NCBI GenBank assembly: GCA_002381185.1
Contig: DFOA01000017.1
Span: 248,209-312,208, forward strand
DNA: 64,000 nucleotides
Direction of reading: 5' to 3'
Source of the DNA: Firmicutes bacterium UBA3553
GTDB taxonomy: Bacteria > Bacillota > Clostridia > Tissierellales > Sedimentibacteraceae
A program made the translations under genes and the position numbers. Shown here piece after piece: positions 52,727 to 60,526 of the stretch. The notes under the pieces are model-generated. The model worked only from the letters and a program-made list of their open reading frames with translations. It did no database searches and was not told the DNA's origin. The stretch's first letter is position 1, and each line of letters opens with the position of its first letter.

Positions 52727-54307
52727 ATGCTAACTATAAAAGATTTAATGAACCCAAATATAAAAGACAAAGAATCTGAGATAGAATTAATGGAAACTAC
52801 ATATTTGCGAGATATAGGTTTGGAAGAGCTCGGGTCTGTAATCCATGAATATGTGAATGTGATTGATGAAAAGCACAATATTGTGGGTGCGGTTAAAACT
52901 GAGCGACTAAAATACCTTATAAATAAACAAAGGGAAAACCTTTTAACGCAGGTTCTTGATACGTTGAAAAACGGATTTGTGGCAATAGACAGAGACAGTA
53001 GAATTTTTTATGTAAATCAGGCATATGGTCACATATTGAATATAAATATCAGTAAGATTCTAGGCAGATACCTGAGTGTAATTGAGCCTGAAGCTACATT
53101 GCTCAATGTACTTAAAACCAAGAAAAGCCAGCATGTAGATAATCAGTTTATTAAAAGTATCGGTACATATGTAGATATTAACACTCATCCATTGATGGAC
53201 GGAAATGAGATGGTTGGAGCGTACTCCATTTTTACTGATGTAACAGATGTAAATGAATTGCACAAGGAAGTAAAACGTATTTCTGCAGTTGCAGAAGAAT
53301 ATGGGAAGCAGGTGAAAGCCGAGAAATTCCTTGAAAAAAACAAAATAATCGGGGAAAGCAAAATATACTTAGATTGTGTAAATAAGGCATTAAAAGTTGC
53401 AAATACTGATATGATGGTTTTGCTCAGAGGTGAAAACGGCACAGGAAAAGAAATAATTGCAAATGTAATTAAGAGTAATTGTGTACGCAAAAGCAAACCA
53501 TTTATAACTGTTAATTGTTCTGCAATTCCAGAGTCTTTAATTGAAAGCGAGTTGTTTGGCTACGAAGAGGGATCTTTCAGCGGTGCTTCAAAAGGCGGCA
53601 AAATGGGTAAATTTCAGTTGGCTGATGGCGGGACATTATTTTTGGATGAAATCGGAGACATGCCTTATCAAATGCAAGCCAAGCTTTTAAGGGTTTTACA
53701 AGAGGGTGAAATTGAAAAAGTCGGCCGCCAAAATAACATTCCTATAGATGTAAGAGTTATTGCAGCTACTAACAAGCCGCTGGAGCAAATGGTAAAGGAA
53801 GGAACCTTCAGGGAAGATTTATATTATAGACTAAATGTTGTTTCAATTCATATACCTGCATTGAGAGAAAGAGGAAATGATATACTGCTTCTTACAGACT
53901 ATTTTCTTGAAAAGTATTGTAAAAAATATGAACGCTATCTGAAAATAGACAGAGCTGTTTATCAAATTTTTCTAGCCCATGATTGGCCGGGAAACGTCAG
54001 AGAATTACAAAATACTATAGAGAGTGCTGTAGTTCTTTGTGACAGCGATTTGATCAAGGTAGATGATTTGCCTGAAAATATGAATGCTAAAAGTATTCAA
54101 ACCGTTGGAATAAAACTGCCTGACTCTAAAAAATATGTAATGCAGTTTGATACACTGAAAGAAGAAGTAGAAAACTTTGAAAAGAACATAATTTTACAAA
54201 CCATAAATTATTATGATGGAGATAAAAATAAAGCGATAGAACTGTTAGGACTACCGAAGAGGACTTTTTACAGAAAGCTTGCCAAATTTGACACAAAAAC
54301 AAAATAA
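52727..54307 (+). CDS. Sigma-54-dependent transcriptional activator with PAS domain
   Basis: The 526-residue enhancer-binding protein has an N-terminal CBS-like or sensory segment (to about residue 65) and a PAS domain (about 70-180, GFVAIDRDSRIFYVNQAYGHIL). The AAA+ domain has Walker A GENGTGKE (235-242), the sigma-54 contact loop GSFSGA (282-287, a GAFTGA variant), Walker B GTLFLDEIGDMP and the arginine finger region FREDLYYRLNVVSI. A C-terminal Fis-type HTH follows (DKNKAIELLGLPKRTFYRKL). Palindromic sites and a -24/-12 promoter directly downstream make the adjacent catabolic operon its likely target. Confidence 0.92.
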   Translation: MLTIKDLMNPNIKDKESEIELMETTYLRDIGLEELGSVIHEYVNVIDEKHNIVGAVKTERLKYLINKQRENLLTQVLDTLKNGFVAIDRDSRIFYVNQAYGHILNINISKILGRYLSVIEPEATLLNVLKTKKSQHVDNQFIKSIGTYVDINTHPLMDGNEMVGAYSIFTDVTDVNELHKEVKRISAVAEEYGKQVKAEKFLEKNKIIGESKIYLDCVNKALKVANTDMMVLLRGENGTGKEIIANVIKSNCVRKSKPFITVNCSAIPESLIESELFGYEEGSFSGASKGGKMGKFQLADGGTLFLDEIGDMPYQMQAKLLRVLQEGEIEKVGRQNNIPIDVRVIAATNKPLEQMVKEGTFREDLYYRLNVVSIHIPALRERGNDILLLTDYFLEKYCKKYERYLKIDRAVYQIFLAHDWPGNVRELQNTIESAVVLCDSDLIKVDDLPENMNAKSIQTVGIKLPDSKKYVMQFDTLKEEVENFEKNIILQTINYYDGDKNKAIELLGLPKRTFYRKLAKFDTKTK

Positions 54308-54321
54308 TGCCAGAAATGGCA
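54308..54321. promoter_or_regulatory. Candidate enhancer site 1 (TGCCAGAAATGGCA)
   Basis: An inverted repeat of 5-base arms TGCCA/TGGCA with a 4-base spacer lies one base after the activator stop codon. It shares half-sites with site 2, 36 bases downstream. Confidence 0.7.
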
Positions 54322-54341
54322 CAAATGAATTCAATAACATT

Positions 54342-54359
54342 TGTGCCATAAGTGGCACA
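54342..54359. promoter_or_regulatory. Candidate enhancer site 2 (TGTGCCATAAGTGGCACA)
   Basis: A perfect 7-base inverted repeat TGTGCCA/TGGCACA with a 4-base spacer lies about 105 bases upstream of the -24 element, a usual distance for a sigma-54 activator site. Confidence 0.75.
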
Positions 54360-54371
54360 GATGTTTGAAGC

Positions 54372-54401
54372 AAAACTATGGCTGCAAAGACGTAGTTTTT
54401 T
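54372..54401 (+). terminator. Terminator after the activator gene
   Basis: The arms AAAACTATG and CGTAGTTTT pair (one G-T wobble) around a 10-base loop and lead into a T run. It separates the activator transcript from the sigma-54 promoter. Confidence 0.6.
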
Positions 54402-54462
54402 TATTTTTAGAAATTGTTGAAATTTTAACGCTTATTAAATGTGAACTTTAAATAAAAAATAG

Positions 54463-54479
54463 TTGGCATGAAAATTGCT
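54463..54479 (+). promoter_or_regulatory. Sigma-54 (-24/-12) promoter
   Basis: TTGGCATGAAAATTGCT matches the consensus YTGGCACGRNNNTTGCW closely, with GG at 54465-54466 and GC at 54477-54478 at the required 12-base spacing. Transcription should start about 12 bases downstream, ahead of the GTG start at 54524. Confidence 0.88.
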
Positions 54480-54523
54480 CTATTCTTTTATGAACATTAG
54501 ATAACATTAGAGAGGTAAAAGAA

Positions 54524-55519
54524 GTGAAAAACAATTTGCCAAAAAAGGTGGATATTTTAGATGTTACTCTCAGAGATGGATTCCAACATGAAGAAATATT
54601 CGTACCTACAGAATCTAAATTGTGGATTGCAGACAAGCTGATCGATGCAGGTTTCAAAAGAATTGAAATCGGCACATTCAGTCATGTTAAATATATTCCA
54701 CAGTTTAAAGACATTTTAGAGTTACTTAAAGCATTACCACACGATGATAGTGTAGAATACACAGTTCTTGCTCTTAATACCAGGGCATGCGAAAGAGTCG
54801 CTGAGGCTTTAGATGCAGGAATTCAGATAGACCGTGTTCTTTGCGGTCAACTTGCAACAAGCGAAGCTTATGCCAGAAAGAATATGAACAGAACTCATGA
54901 AGAGCTTTTTGATGAAGCAGAAAAGAACGTTAAATTCTTACATAACATCGGCATAAAAAAAGTTTTTGCCAATATCGGAACAATCTTTGGGTGCCCGATT
55001 CAAGGAAAAATCCCTATTGAAAATGCTTATGAATTTGTAGACAGATCCTTTGACATTGGATTTGATGAAATTGAACACTCAGACCCAGATGGAATAGCAA
55101 CGCCAAGTGCTGTTTACGAGTACTTCTCAAAAATTATGAATAAATATCCCGATACCAAGATGCATTCTTTCCATGTGCACGATATCAGAGGAATGGGGAT
55201 CGTTTCTTATTATGCGGCAATGGAGGCCGGGGTAACTGCCTTTGATTGTTCAATGGGCGGTATTGGAGGACAAGTCGCAAACATTGTAGACAACGTGCCA
55301 GTTAAAGGTGTTGGAGAGTATTACTTTGAACAAGAGCGTACAGGACTTGTTGAGACCTGCGACTTTGTTACTATGCTGAATGAAATGAAGATAGAAACAG
55401 GCATAGACGAAAAAAAGTGTTACAAGATTGAAAAAATGGTGGAACGTATCCTGGGAAGAAAATTGGATTCTTACACAAGCTGCTTATATAATAACCGCAT
55501 TATAAAGGAGGAAATATAA
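54524..55519 (+). CDS. HMG-CoA lyase-like DRE-TIM enzyme lacking the signature cysteine, GTG start
   Basis: The 331-residue protein belongs to the DRE-TIM metallolyase family. It has the metal and catalytic motif DVTLRDGFQHEE, IEIGTFSHVKYIPQ as in HMG-CoA lyase, and the HxHD metal ligands in FHVHDIRGMG. The signature loop, SVAGLGGCPY in HMG-CoA lyases, reads SMGGIGGQVA here, so the conserved catalytic Cys is replaced by Gln250. It may be a lyase or aldolase for a related substrate. GTG follows AGAGAGGTAAAAGAA. It is the first gene under the sigma-54 promoter. Confidence 0.78.
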   Translation: MKNNLPKKVDILDVTLRDGFQHEEIFVPTESKLWIADKLIDAGFKRIEIGTFSHVKYIPQFKDILELLKALPHDDSVEYTVLALNTRACERVAEALDAGIQIDRVLCGQLATSEAYARKNMNRTHEELFDEAEKNVKFLHNIGIKKVFANIGTIFGCPIQGKIPIENAYEFVDRSFDIGFDEIEHSDPDGIATPSAVYEYFSKIMNKYPDTKMHSFHVHDIRGMGIVSYYAAMEAGVTAFDCSMGGIGGQVANIVDNVPVKGVGEYYFEQERTGLVETCDFVTMLNEMKIETGIDEKKCYKIEKMVERILGRKLDSYTSCLYNNRIIKEEI

Positions 55520-55521
55520 AA

Positions 55522-56787
55522 ATGAAAACAAGTAATTATTCAGGTTTCTTTAAATTATCTGTAGAAGAAAGATTAAATGAAGTTGCTGAATTTGCTGATT
55601 TGACAGAGGAAGAAAAGGCAATTATTACATCTGCCGATTCACTGGATGAAGACAAAGCAGATCACATGATTGAAAATGTTATTGGGAAGTATGCGCTTCC
55701 TATGGGCATTGCTATGAACTTTATGATTAATGGTAAGGATGTCTTAATTCCTATGGTAGTTGAAGAGCCATCCGTAGTTGCAGCTTGTTCTAATGCAGCA
55801 AAGATGACCAGACCGGCAGGCGGATTTATCGCATCAACTTCCGGAAATATTATGATTGCACAAATTCAGGTTTTAAATGTCGCAGTTCCGTTTGCAGCGA
55901 AGAGTATGATTTTAGAAAAGAAAGATGAAATCATGAGAATTTGTAATGAAAAAGACCCTGTGCTTGTAAAACTTGGAGGAGGAGTTAAGGATGTAGAAGC
56001 AAGGGTACTTGACACAAAGGTGGGACCAATGGTAATCGTCCACCTGCTTGTTGATACAGGAGATGCAATGGGAGCAAACGCAGTTAATACAATGGCAGAA
56101 GCAGTTGCACCTTATATTGAAGAAATTACAGGCGGGAACGTCGAATTGAGAATTCTTTCAAATCTTGCAGATCACAGACTGGTAAGAGTAAGAGCAACCT
56201 GGAGAAAAGAAGACATCGGCGGCGAAGAAGTTGTAGAAAAGATGATAAATGCGTACGCATTTGCAGAAGCGGACCCTTACAGAGCAGCCACTCATAACAA
56301 GGGAATAATGAATGGAATCATTCCTGTTGTAACAGCTACAGGCAATGACACAAGAGCAATCGAAGCAGGGGCTCACTCCTATGCAAGCAGAAGCGGAAGA
56401 TACACCTCCATTACTGCCTGGGAAAAAGATGCAAATGGTGATTTGGTTGGTTCAATTGAAATGCCAATGGCAGTAGGTTTAGTAGGCGGAGCCACAAAGA
56501 TTCACCCTGCAGCTCAGGCGGCGGTTAAAATTTTAGGGGTTAAAACAGCAGCAGAGCTGGCACAGATTATCGCCTCAGCTGGTCTTGCGAACAACATGAC
56601 GGCAATGAAGGCTCTTGCAACAGAAGGGATTCAGAGAGGACACATGTCATTGCATGCCCGTAACTTAGCAAATACAGCAGGTGCTAAAGGTGAAATATTA
56701 GAAAAGATTGTTAAACAAATGGTTGCAGAAAAGAAGGTTCGTCTTGAATATGCACAGGAGCTGTTTAAAAAATATAATGAAAAATGA
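55522..56787 (+). CDS. mvaA: Class II (degradative-type) HMG-CoA reductase
   Basis: The 421-residue enzyme matches class II HMG-CoA reductase: ENVIGKYALPMGIAMNF, the catalytic Glu in VVEEPSVVAACSNAAK, DTGDAMGANAVNTMAEAV for the cofactor region, the catalytic Lys in THNKGIMNG, and His in GHMSLHARNLA. Class II enzymes can oxidise mevalonate with CoA and NAD+ to HMG-CoA, as in Pseudomonas mevalonii, or run in synthesis. The sigma-54 operon with lyase and CoA-transferase, and no kinases nearby, favours catabolism. It begins two bases after the lyase gene's stop. Confidence 0.88.
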   Translation: MKTSNYSGFFKLSVEERLNEVAEFADLTEEEKAIITSADSLDEDKADHMIENVIGKYALPMGIAMNFMINGKDVLIPMVVEEPSVVAACSNAAKMTRPAGGFIASTSGNIMIAQIQVLNVAVPFAAKSMILEKKDEIMRICNEKDPVLVKLGGGVKDVEARVLDTKVGPMVIVHLLVDTGDAMGANAVNTMAEAVAPYIEEITGGNVELRILSNLADHRLVRVRATWRKEDIGGEEVVEKMINAYAFAEADPYRAATHNKGIMNGIIPVVTATGNDTRAIEAGAHSYASRSGRYTSITAWEKDANGDLVGSIEMPMAVGLVGGATKIHPAAQAAVKILGVKTAAELAQIIASAGLANNMTAMKALATEGIQRGHMSLHARNLANTAGAKGEILEKIVKQMVAEKKVRLEYAQELFKKYNEK

Positions 56788-56842
56788 AACTATTTAACGG
56801 TTAACAATTAAACATTATTTTGAAGGAAAGGAAAATAGTGAT

Positions 56843-58084
56843 ATGTATTTAACACCGGAGGAAAAAGAAATTTTGGCCGGTTCTCAAGGAGAAGCAGCTA
56901 AACTGGCAATGGAAACACTGGTTAAAATCGGAGATATCAATGGAGCGGAACGCTTTATTCCGATTAAGAATGTTCACCTTGTACTTCATGCATACAAGAG
57001 TGCTTTTGATGCAGGAGTTGAAACTGCAGAAAAGATAGCTGAAATGGGAGGTAAGTTCATAGTACCTGTAACAATTGATCCCTATGGAATGGATGCAGAA
57101 GACTGGAAGGGAGCCAAAACTCCTGAACATTATGCTAAACAGCAAATGAGGCTTGAGGCAGCTGTTATGAAGATGGGAGTTATCCCTAACTGGACATGCA
57201 CTCCATATTACGGATTTACTGCTCCCCGTAAAGGAGAGCATCTTGCCTGGTCGGAATCCTCAGCGGTAGCATATGCAAACACTGCTTGTGGAGCAAGAAC
57301 TAACAGACAAACTGCCATAGTTGATATTTTCTGCGGAATCGTGGGGAGGACTCCTTTAACGGGGCTTCATCTGGATGCAAACAGAAAAGGCGAAGTACTG
57401 ATTAAACTGCACGTAGACAGACCTCTTGTTAACTGGGAATATCCTGCATTAGGATATTTGTTAGGACAAAAGCTTGGAGCTAGAATCGGGGTTGTAGAAG
57501 GTATGCAGGGCAGCCCTGCAAGCGAAGATTTAAAGAACTTCTGCGGAGCAGCTGCAGCAGCCGGATCAGTGGCATTAATGCATATAGTAGGAGTTACTCC
57601 TGAAGCTGGTTCAACAGAAGAAGCTTTTGGCGGCAATACGCCTGTTGAAGTAATAGAAGTTACAGAAGAGGATATCAAGGCTACACGCAAGTCAATGTGC
57701 AACAATACAACAGAAAGGGTTGACTTTGTTGCTTTGGGTTGCCCGCACTATACTATTAATGAAATAGTAAATGTTCATAAATTATTAAATGGACGTAAGG
57801 TGCATCCAAATACCGCTTTCTGGATTTATGCAAATTCATACGCATTAAGACTGGCGGAAAAAATGGGTATCAGGCATGACCTTGAAAAAGCAGGCGTAGT
57901 ATTTCGTGCAGAAACTTGTATGATTATTTCACCCGTCAAGGACTGGGGATTCCAGACGATGATGACAGACTCCGGTAAGTGCTCATATTATGGACCGGCT
58001 GAATGTGGTACAGAAATGATTTTTGCCAGCGTAGAAGAATGTGTAGAATCTGCTGTTTCAGGAAAATTGGAAATTTTTAAATAA
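56843..58084 (+). CDS. Aconitase X, large (catalytic) subunit
   Basis: The 413-residue DUF521 protein shows the AcnX features MYLTPEEKEILAGSQGEAAKLAM, CTPYYGF, NTACGARTNRQ (family NSVxGARTNREG), GCPHYTINEI and TDSGKCSYYGPAE. Several cysteines are placed as Fe-S ligands. The family includes archaeal phosphomevalonate dehydratase and bacterial cis-3-hydroxyproline dehydratase. Its position directly after an HMG-CoA reductase suggests a C6 branched hydroxyacid such as mevalonate or anhydromevalonate, but this is inference. The small subunit follows after 11 bases. Confidence 0.87.
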   Translation: MYLTPEEKEILAGSQGEAAKLAMETLVKIGDINGAERFIPIKNVHLVLHAYKSAFDAGVETAEKIAEMGGKFIVPVTIDPYGMDAEDWKGAKTPEHYAKQQMRLEAAVMKMGVIPNWTCTPYYGFTAPRKGEHLAWSESSAVAYANTACGARTNRQTAIVDIFCGIVGRTPLTGLHLDANRKGEVLIKLHVDRPLVNWEYPALGYLLGQKLGARIGVVEGMQGSPASEDLKNFCGAAAAAGSVALMHIVGVTPEAGSTEEAFGGNTPVEVIEVTEEDIKATRKSMCNNTTERVDFVALGCPHYTINEIVNVHKLLNGRKVHPNTAFWIYANSYALRLAEKMGIRHDLEKAGVVFRAETCMIISPVKDWGFQTMMTDSGKCSYYGPAECGTEMIFASVEECVESAVSGKLEIFK

Positions 58085-58095
58085 GGAGAAACAAT

Positions 58096-58515
58096 ATGAA
58101 GACACTTCAAGGAAAGGGTATCGTAGAAGGAAAGGCTAAAGGCGAAGCTATTATATCAGCCAAACCTTTCGGATTTTTCGGAGGAGTCAATCCTGGTACG
58201 GGAATTATAATTGATAAGTGGCATGAACTTTACGGAGAAAGCATCAAAGGAAAAGTTTTTATTTATCCGGAGGGAAGAGGTTCTACAGTAGGTGCGGCAA
58301 TTATTCTTGAACTTGCAAGAACTGGCTGTGCACCAGCTGCAATTGTAAACTGTAACATTGAAATTATTACTGCAGGCGGCGGAGTAATGGCTAAGACATT
58401 CTACAGTGTAGAAATACCTATGGTTGATGGAATCAGCAAAGAAGAACTGCTTGCAATTGAAAACGGTTCAATTGTGGAAGTTGATGGGAATACAGGTGAA
58501 GTAACTGTTCATTAG
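58096..58515 (+). CDS. Aconitase X, small (swivelling) subunit
   Basis: The 139-residue DUF126 protein has the swivelling-domain motifs GVNPGTGIIIDKWHELYGES and GRGSTVGAAIILELARTG, including the conserved serine (RGSTVG) that acts in catalysis in the family. It forms the heterodimer with the large subunit encoded immediately upstream. The start follows AAGGAGAAACAAT. Confidence 0.88.
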   Translation: MKTLQGKGIVEGKAKGEAIISAKPFGFFGGVNPGTGIIIDKWHELYGESIKGKVFIYPEGRGSTVGAAIILELARTGCAPAAIVNCNIEIITAGGGVMAKTFYSVEIPMVDGISKEELLAIENGSIVEVDGNTGEVTVH

Positions 58516-58540
58516 GATACAGGAGAGAAAGGAGTACAAA

Positions 58541-58846
58541 ATGTGTGATAAGGTGAAAATTGATGCCAATCCCATAATGATGGGAGAATGTATGGAAGCA
58601 TTTAAGGATGGAAATGTTAAAGAAGGCAGGCGTTTAATTAAAGAATTTCTGCAATCAATAGAAGATAGCGGACAAGATCATTGCAATTGCAAGGAGCCCT
58701 GCATGTATCATGGAAAATGTAAAGAGTGTGTATTGCAGCACAGGGGCGGCATGGATCATTTACCGTTCTGCTTCAGAGATATGGTAAATGAGAGAATTGA
58801 AAGGCTTTCTGCATTAACAGAGCATTCATTAAAAGAAAGAATATAA
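58541..58846 (+). CDS. Hypothetical Cys-rich protein within the catabolic operon
   Basis: The 101-residue protein has a helical N-terminal half (MGECMEAFKDGNVKEGRRLIKEF) and a cysteine cluster CNCKEPCMYHGKCKECVLQHRGG followed by DHLPFCF. Seven closely spaced cysteines suggest a metal or Fe-S site. A CMYHGKC..CV.QHR..LPFC pattern occurs in small clostridial proteins, but no function is known to me. It starts after AGAGAAAGGAGTACAAA and is certainly within the operon. Confidence 0.7.
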   Translation: MCDKVKIDANPIMMGECMEAFKDGNVKEGRRLIKEFLQSIEDSGQDHCNCKEPCMYHGKCKECVLQHRGGMDHLPFCFRDMVNERIERLSALTEHSLKERI

Positions 58847-58863
58847 GAAAAGGAAGAAGACAG

Positions 58864-60459
58864 ATGAGTTGTAAAGCTTTTAAAAACGGTAAAATTTTCA
58901 CATCAAACAAAGATATGCCGTATGCCGAGAGTTTCATCGTAGAAAATGGAATAATCATTTGGATTGGCAAGGAAAAAGATATGCCGGAAATTGATTGCGA
59001 AAAGACTGATTTACAGGGAAAGAGAGTGATTCCCGGATTTGTTGACGCACATATGCATCCAGTCATTTTAGCCGATTGCGCGCAGAAAATTTCCTGCCTT
59101 CCTCCGGTGGCCAGATCAATCGAAGAATTGATTGCAGCTATTAAGGAAGAAACCAAGACTAAAAAACCTGGAGAATGGATTCAGGGATGGGGATATGATG
59201 AAGAAAAGTTTGCAGAGCATCGTGCACCAAACAGATGGGACCTTGATAAGGCTTCAACTGACCATCCGATTGAACTGCTTCGTTCATGCTCACATGTAAG
59301 GTCTGTTAACAGCAAGGCCTTGGAGCTTGCAGGAATTACTAAAGAAACTCCGGACCCATCCGGCGGAGAAATTGACAGAGATGAAAATGGGGAGCCTACG
59401 GGCATTCTTCGTGAAAATGCCCGTCACTTGGTAGGAGAAATTCTTCCTGAAAAGTCCAGGGAGCAGCAAGTGCAAGGACTGGCAGAATTGGGAGAATTAT
59501 TGCTGTCACAGGGCATTGTAGCTGTTACTGACATGGGAAACCTGGATTCTGTTGACTACTATGATTACTATATAGAAGCTGCTGAAAAAGGCTTCAAACA
59601 GGAACTTGGTATGTTTTACATCTGGGACTTAATCAGAAAGAATCCTGACTTCAAGTGGGATCAGGAACGTTCAGACAGAAGCAAACAGATACATATGAAT
59701 GGTATCAAAATCATTGCGGATGGCAGCGTTGGCGGACGTACGGCATGGATGAACCAGCCATACAAAGGTACGACAGATGAATACGGAATTTCGGTATGTA
59801 CTGATGAAGAAATAGACAGTGCAATGGATTTTTGCAAAGAAAACAAATGTCAGCTATCAGTCCATGCAATGGGAATGAGAACCATAGACCGTATTATGAA
59901 AAGAACTTACCAAGAAAAACCTTGGATTGAAGGACTACCTCACATAAGAATCGAACATGTAACAGATCCTTCAGAGGAAGCGATCAAAAAAGCTGCAGAC
60001 AGCAAAATCGCATTTGTTACCCAATCAATTTTCATGTATTCAGAAATTGAAAGCTATATGAATAACCTGGGTCTTGAATGGATTGAAAGAATTTATCCGA
60101 TTCAGCATATGCTGGACTCCGGAGTTAAGGTTGCATTATCAACAGATGCACCGGCAACATCCTGGGCAGTTCCATCAGATCCATTCCCTAACATCAAATG
60201 TGCAGTAACCAGATATGCATACGATGGAACAGACTGCGGCAGAAATAACTGCATAGATATCGAAACTGCTATTGAAATGTATACCAAGGAAGGTGCAGAG
60301 ATAGCAGGTTTTGAAAAACTTGGTCAGCTAAAGGAAGGTTATAAAGGTAGTTTTGTAATTTTGAGTGAAGACATTCTTAATGTTGCCGGCGAAGATATTG
60401 ATCGAGTTTTTGTAGAAGAAACTTATATAAACGGCGATTGCGTTTACAAAAAGAAGTAA
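58864..60459 (+). CDS. YtcJ-type amidohydrolase (amidohydrolase family 3)
   Basis: The 531-residue metal-dependent hydrolase has the HxH motif in GFVDAHMHPVI (His63, His65), GWGYDEEKFAEHRAPNRWDLDKAS, IIADGSVGGRTAWM, the later metal histidines in LSVHAMGMRTIDRIM and RIEHVTDPSEEA, and the Asp in ALSTDAPATSW. The family cleaves amide bonds such as N-substituted formamides and other N-acyl compounds. In this operon it could release an acyl acid from an amide. The natural substrate is not known. Confidence 0.85.
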   Translation: MSCKAFKNGKIFTSNKDMPYAESFIVENGIIIWIGKEKDMPEIDCEKTDLQGKRVIPGFVDAHMHPVILADCAQKISCLPPVARSIEELIAAIKEETKTKKPGEWIQGWGYDEEKFAEHRAPNRWDLDKASTDHPIELLRSCSHVRSVNSKALELAGITKETPDPSGGEIDRDENGEPTGILRENARHLVGEILPEKSREQQVQGLAELGELLLSQGIVAVTDMGNLDSVDYYDYYIEAAEKGFKQELGMFYIWDLIRKNPDFKWDQERSDRSKQIHMNGIKIIADGSVGGRTAWMNQPYKGTTDEYGISVCTDEEIDSAMDFCKENKCQLSVHAMGMRTIDRIMKRTYQEKPWIEGLPHIRIEHVTDPSEEAIKKAADSKIAFVTQSIFMYSEIESYMNNLGLEWIERIYPIQHMLDSGVKVALSTDAPATSWAVPSDPFPNIKCAVTRYAYDGTDCGRNNCIDIETAIEMYTKEGAEIAGFEKLGQLKEGYKGSFVILSEDILNVAGEDIDRVFVEETYINGDCVYKKK

Positions 60460-60526
60460 ATGACATATAAGACTGTATTTAAATTTAATTGTAGAAAAAT
60501 TTAAAAAATAAGAAAGGAATAATATT

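Noticed and set aside
55522..56787. HMG-CoA reductase as part of a mevalonate biosynthesis operon
   Set aside because: No mevalonate kinase, phosphomevalonate kinase, decarboxylase or HMG-CoA synthase is adjacent, and the promoter is sigma-54 with a dedicated activator, which is typical of catabolism. The biosynthetic role cannot be fully excluded.
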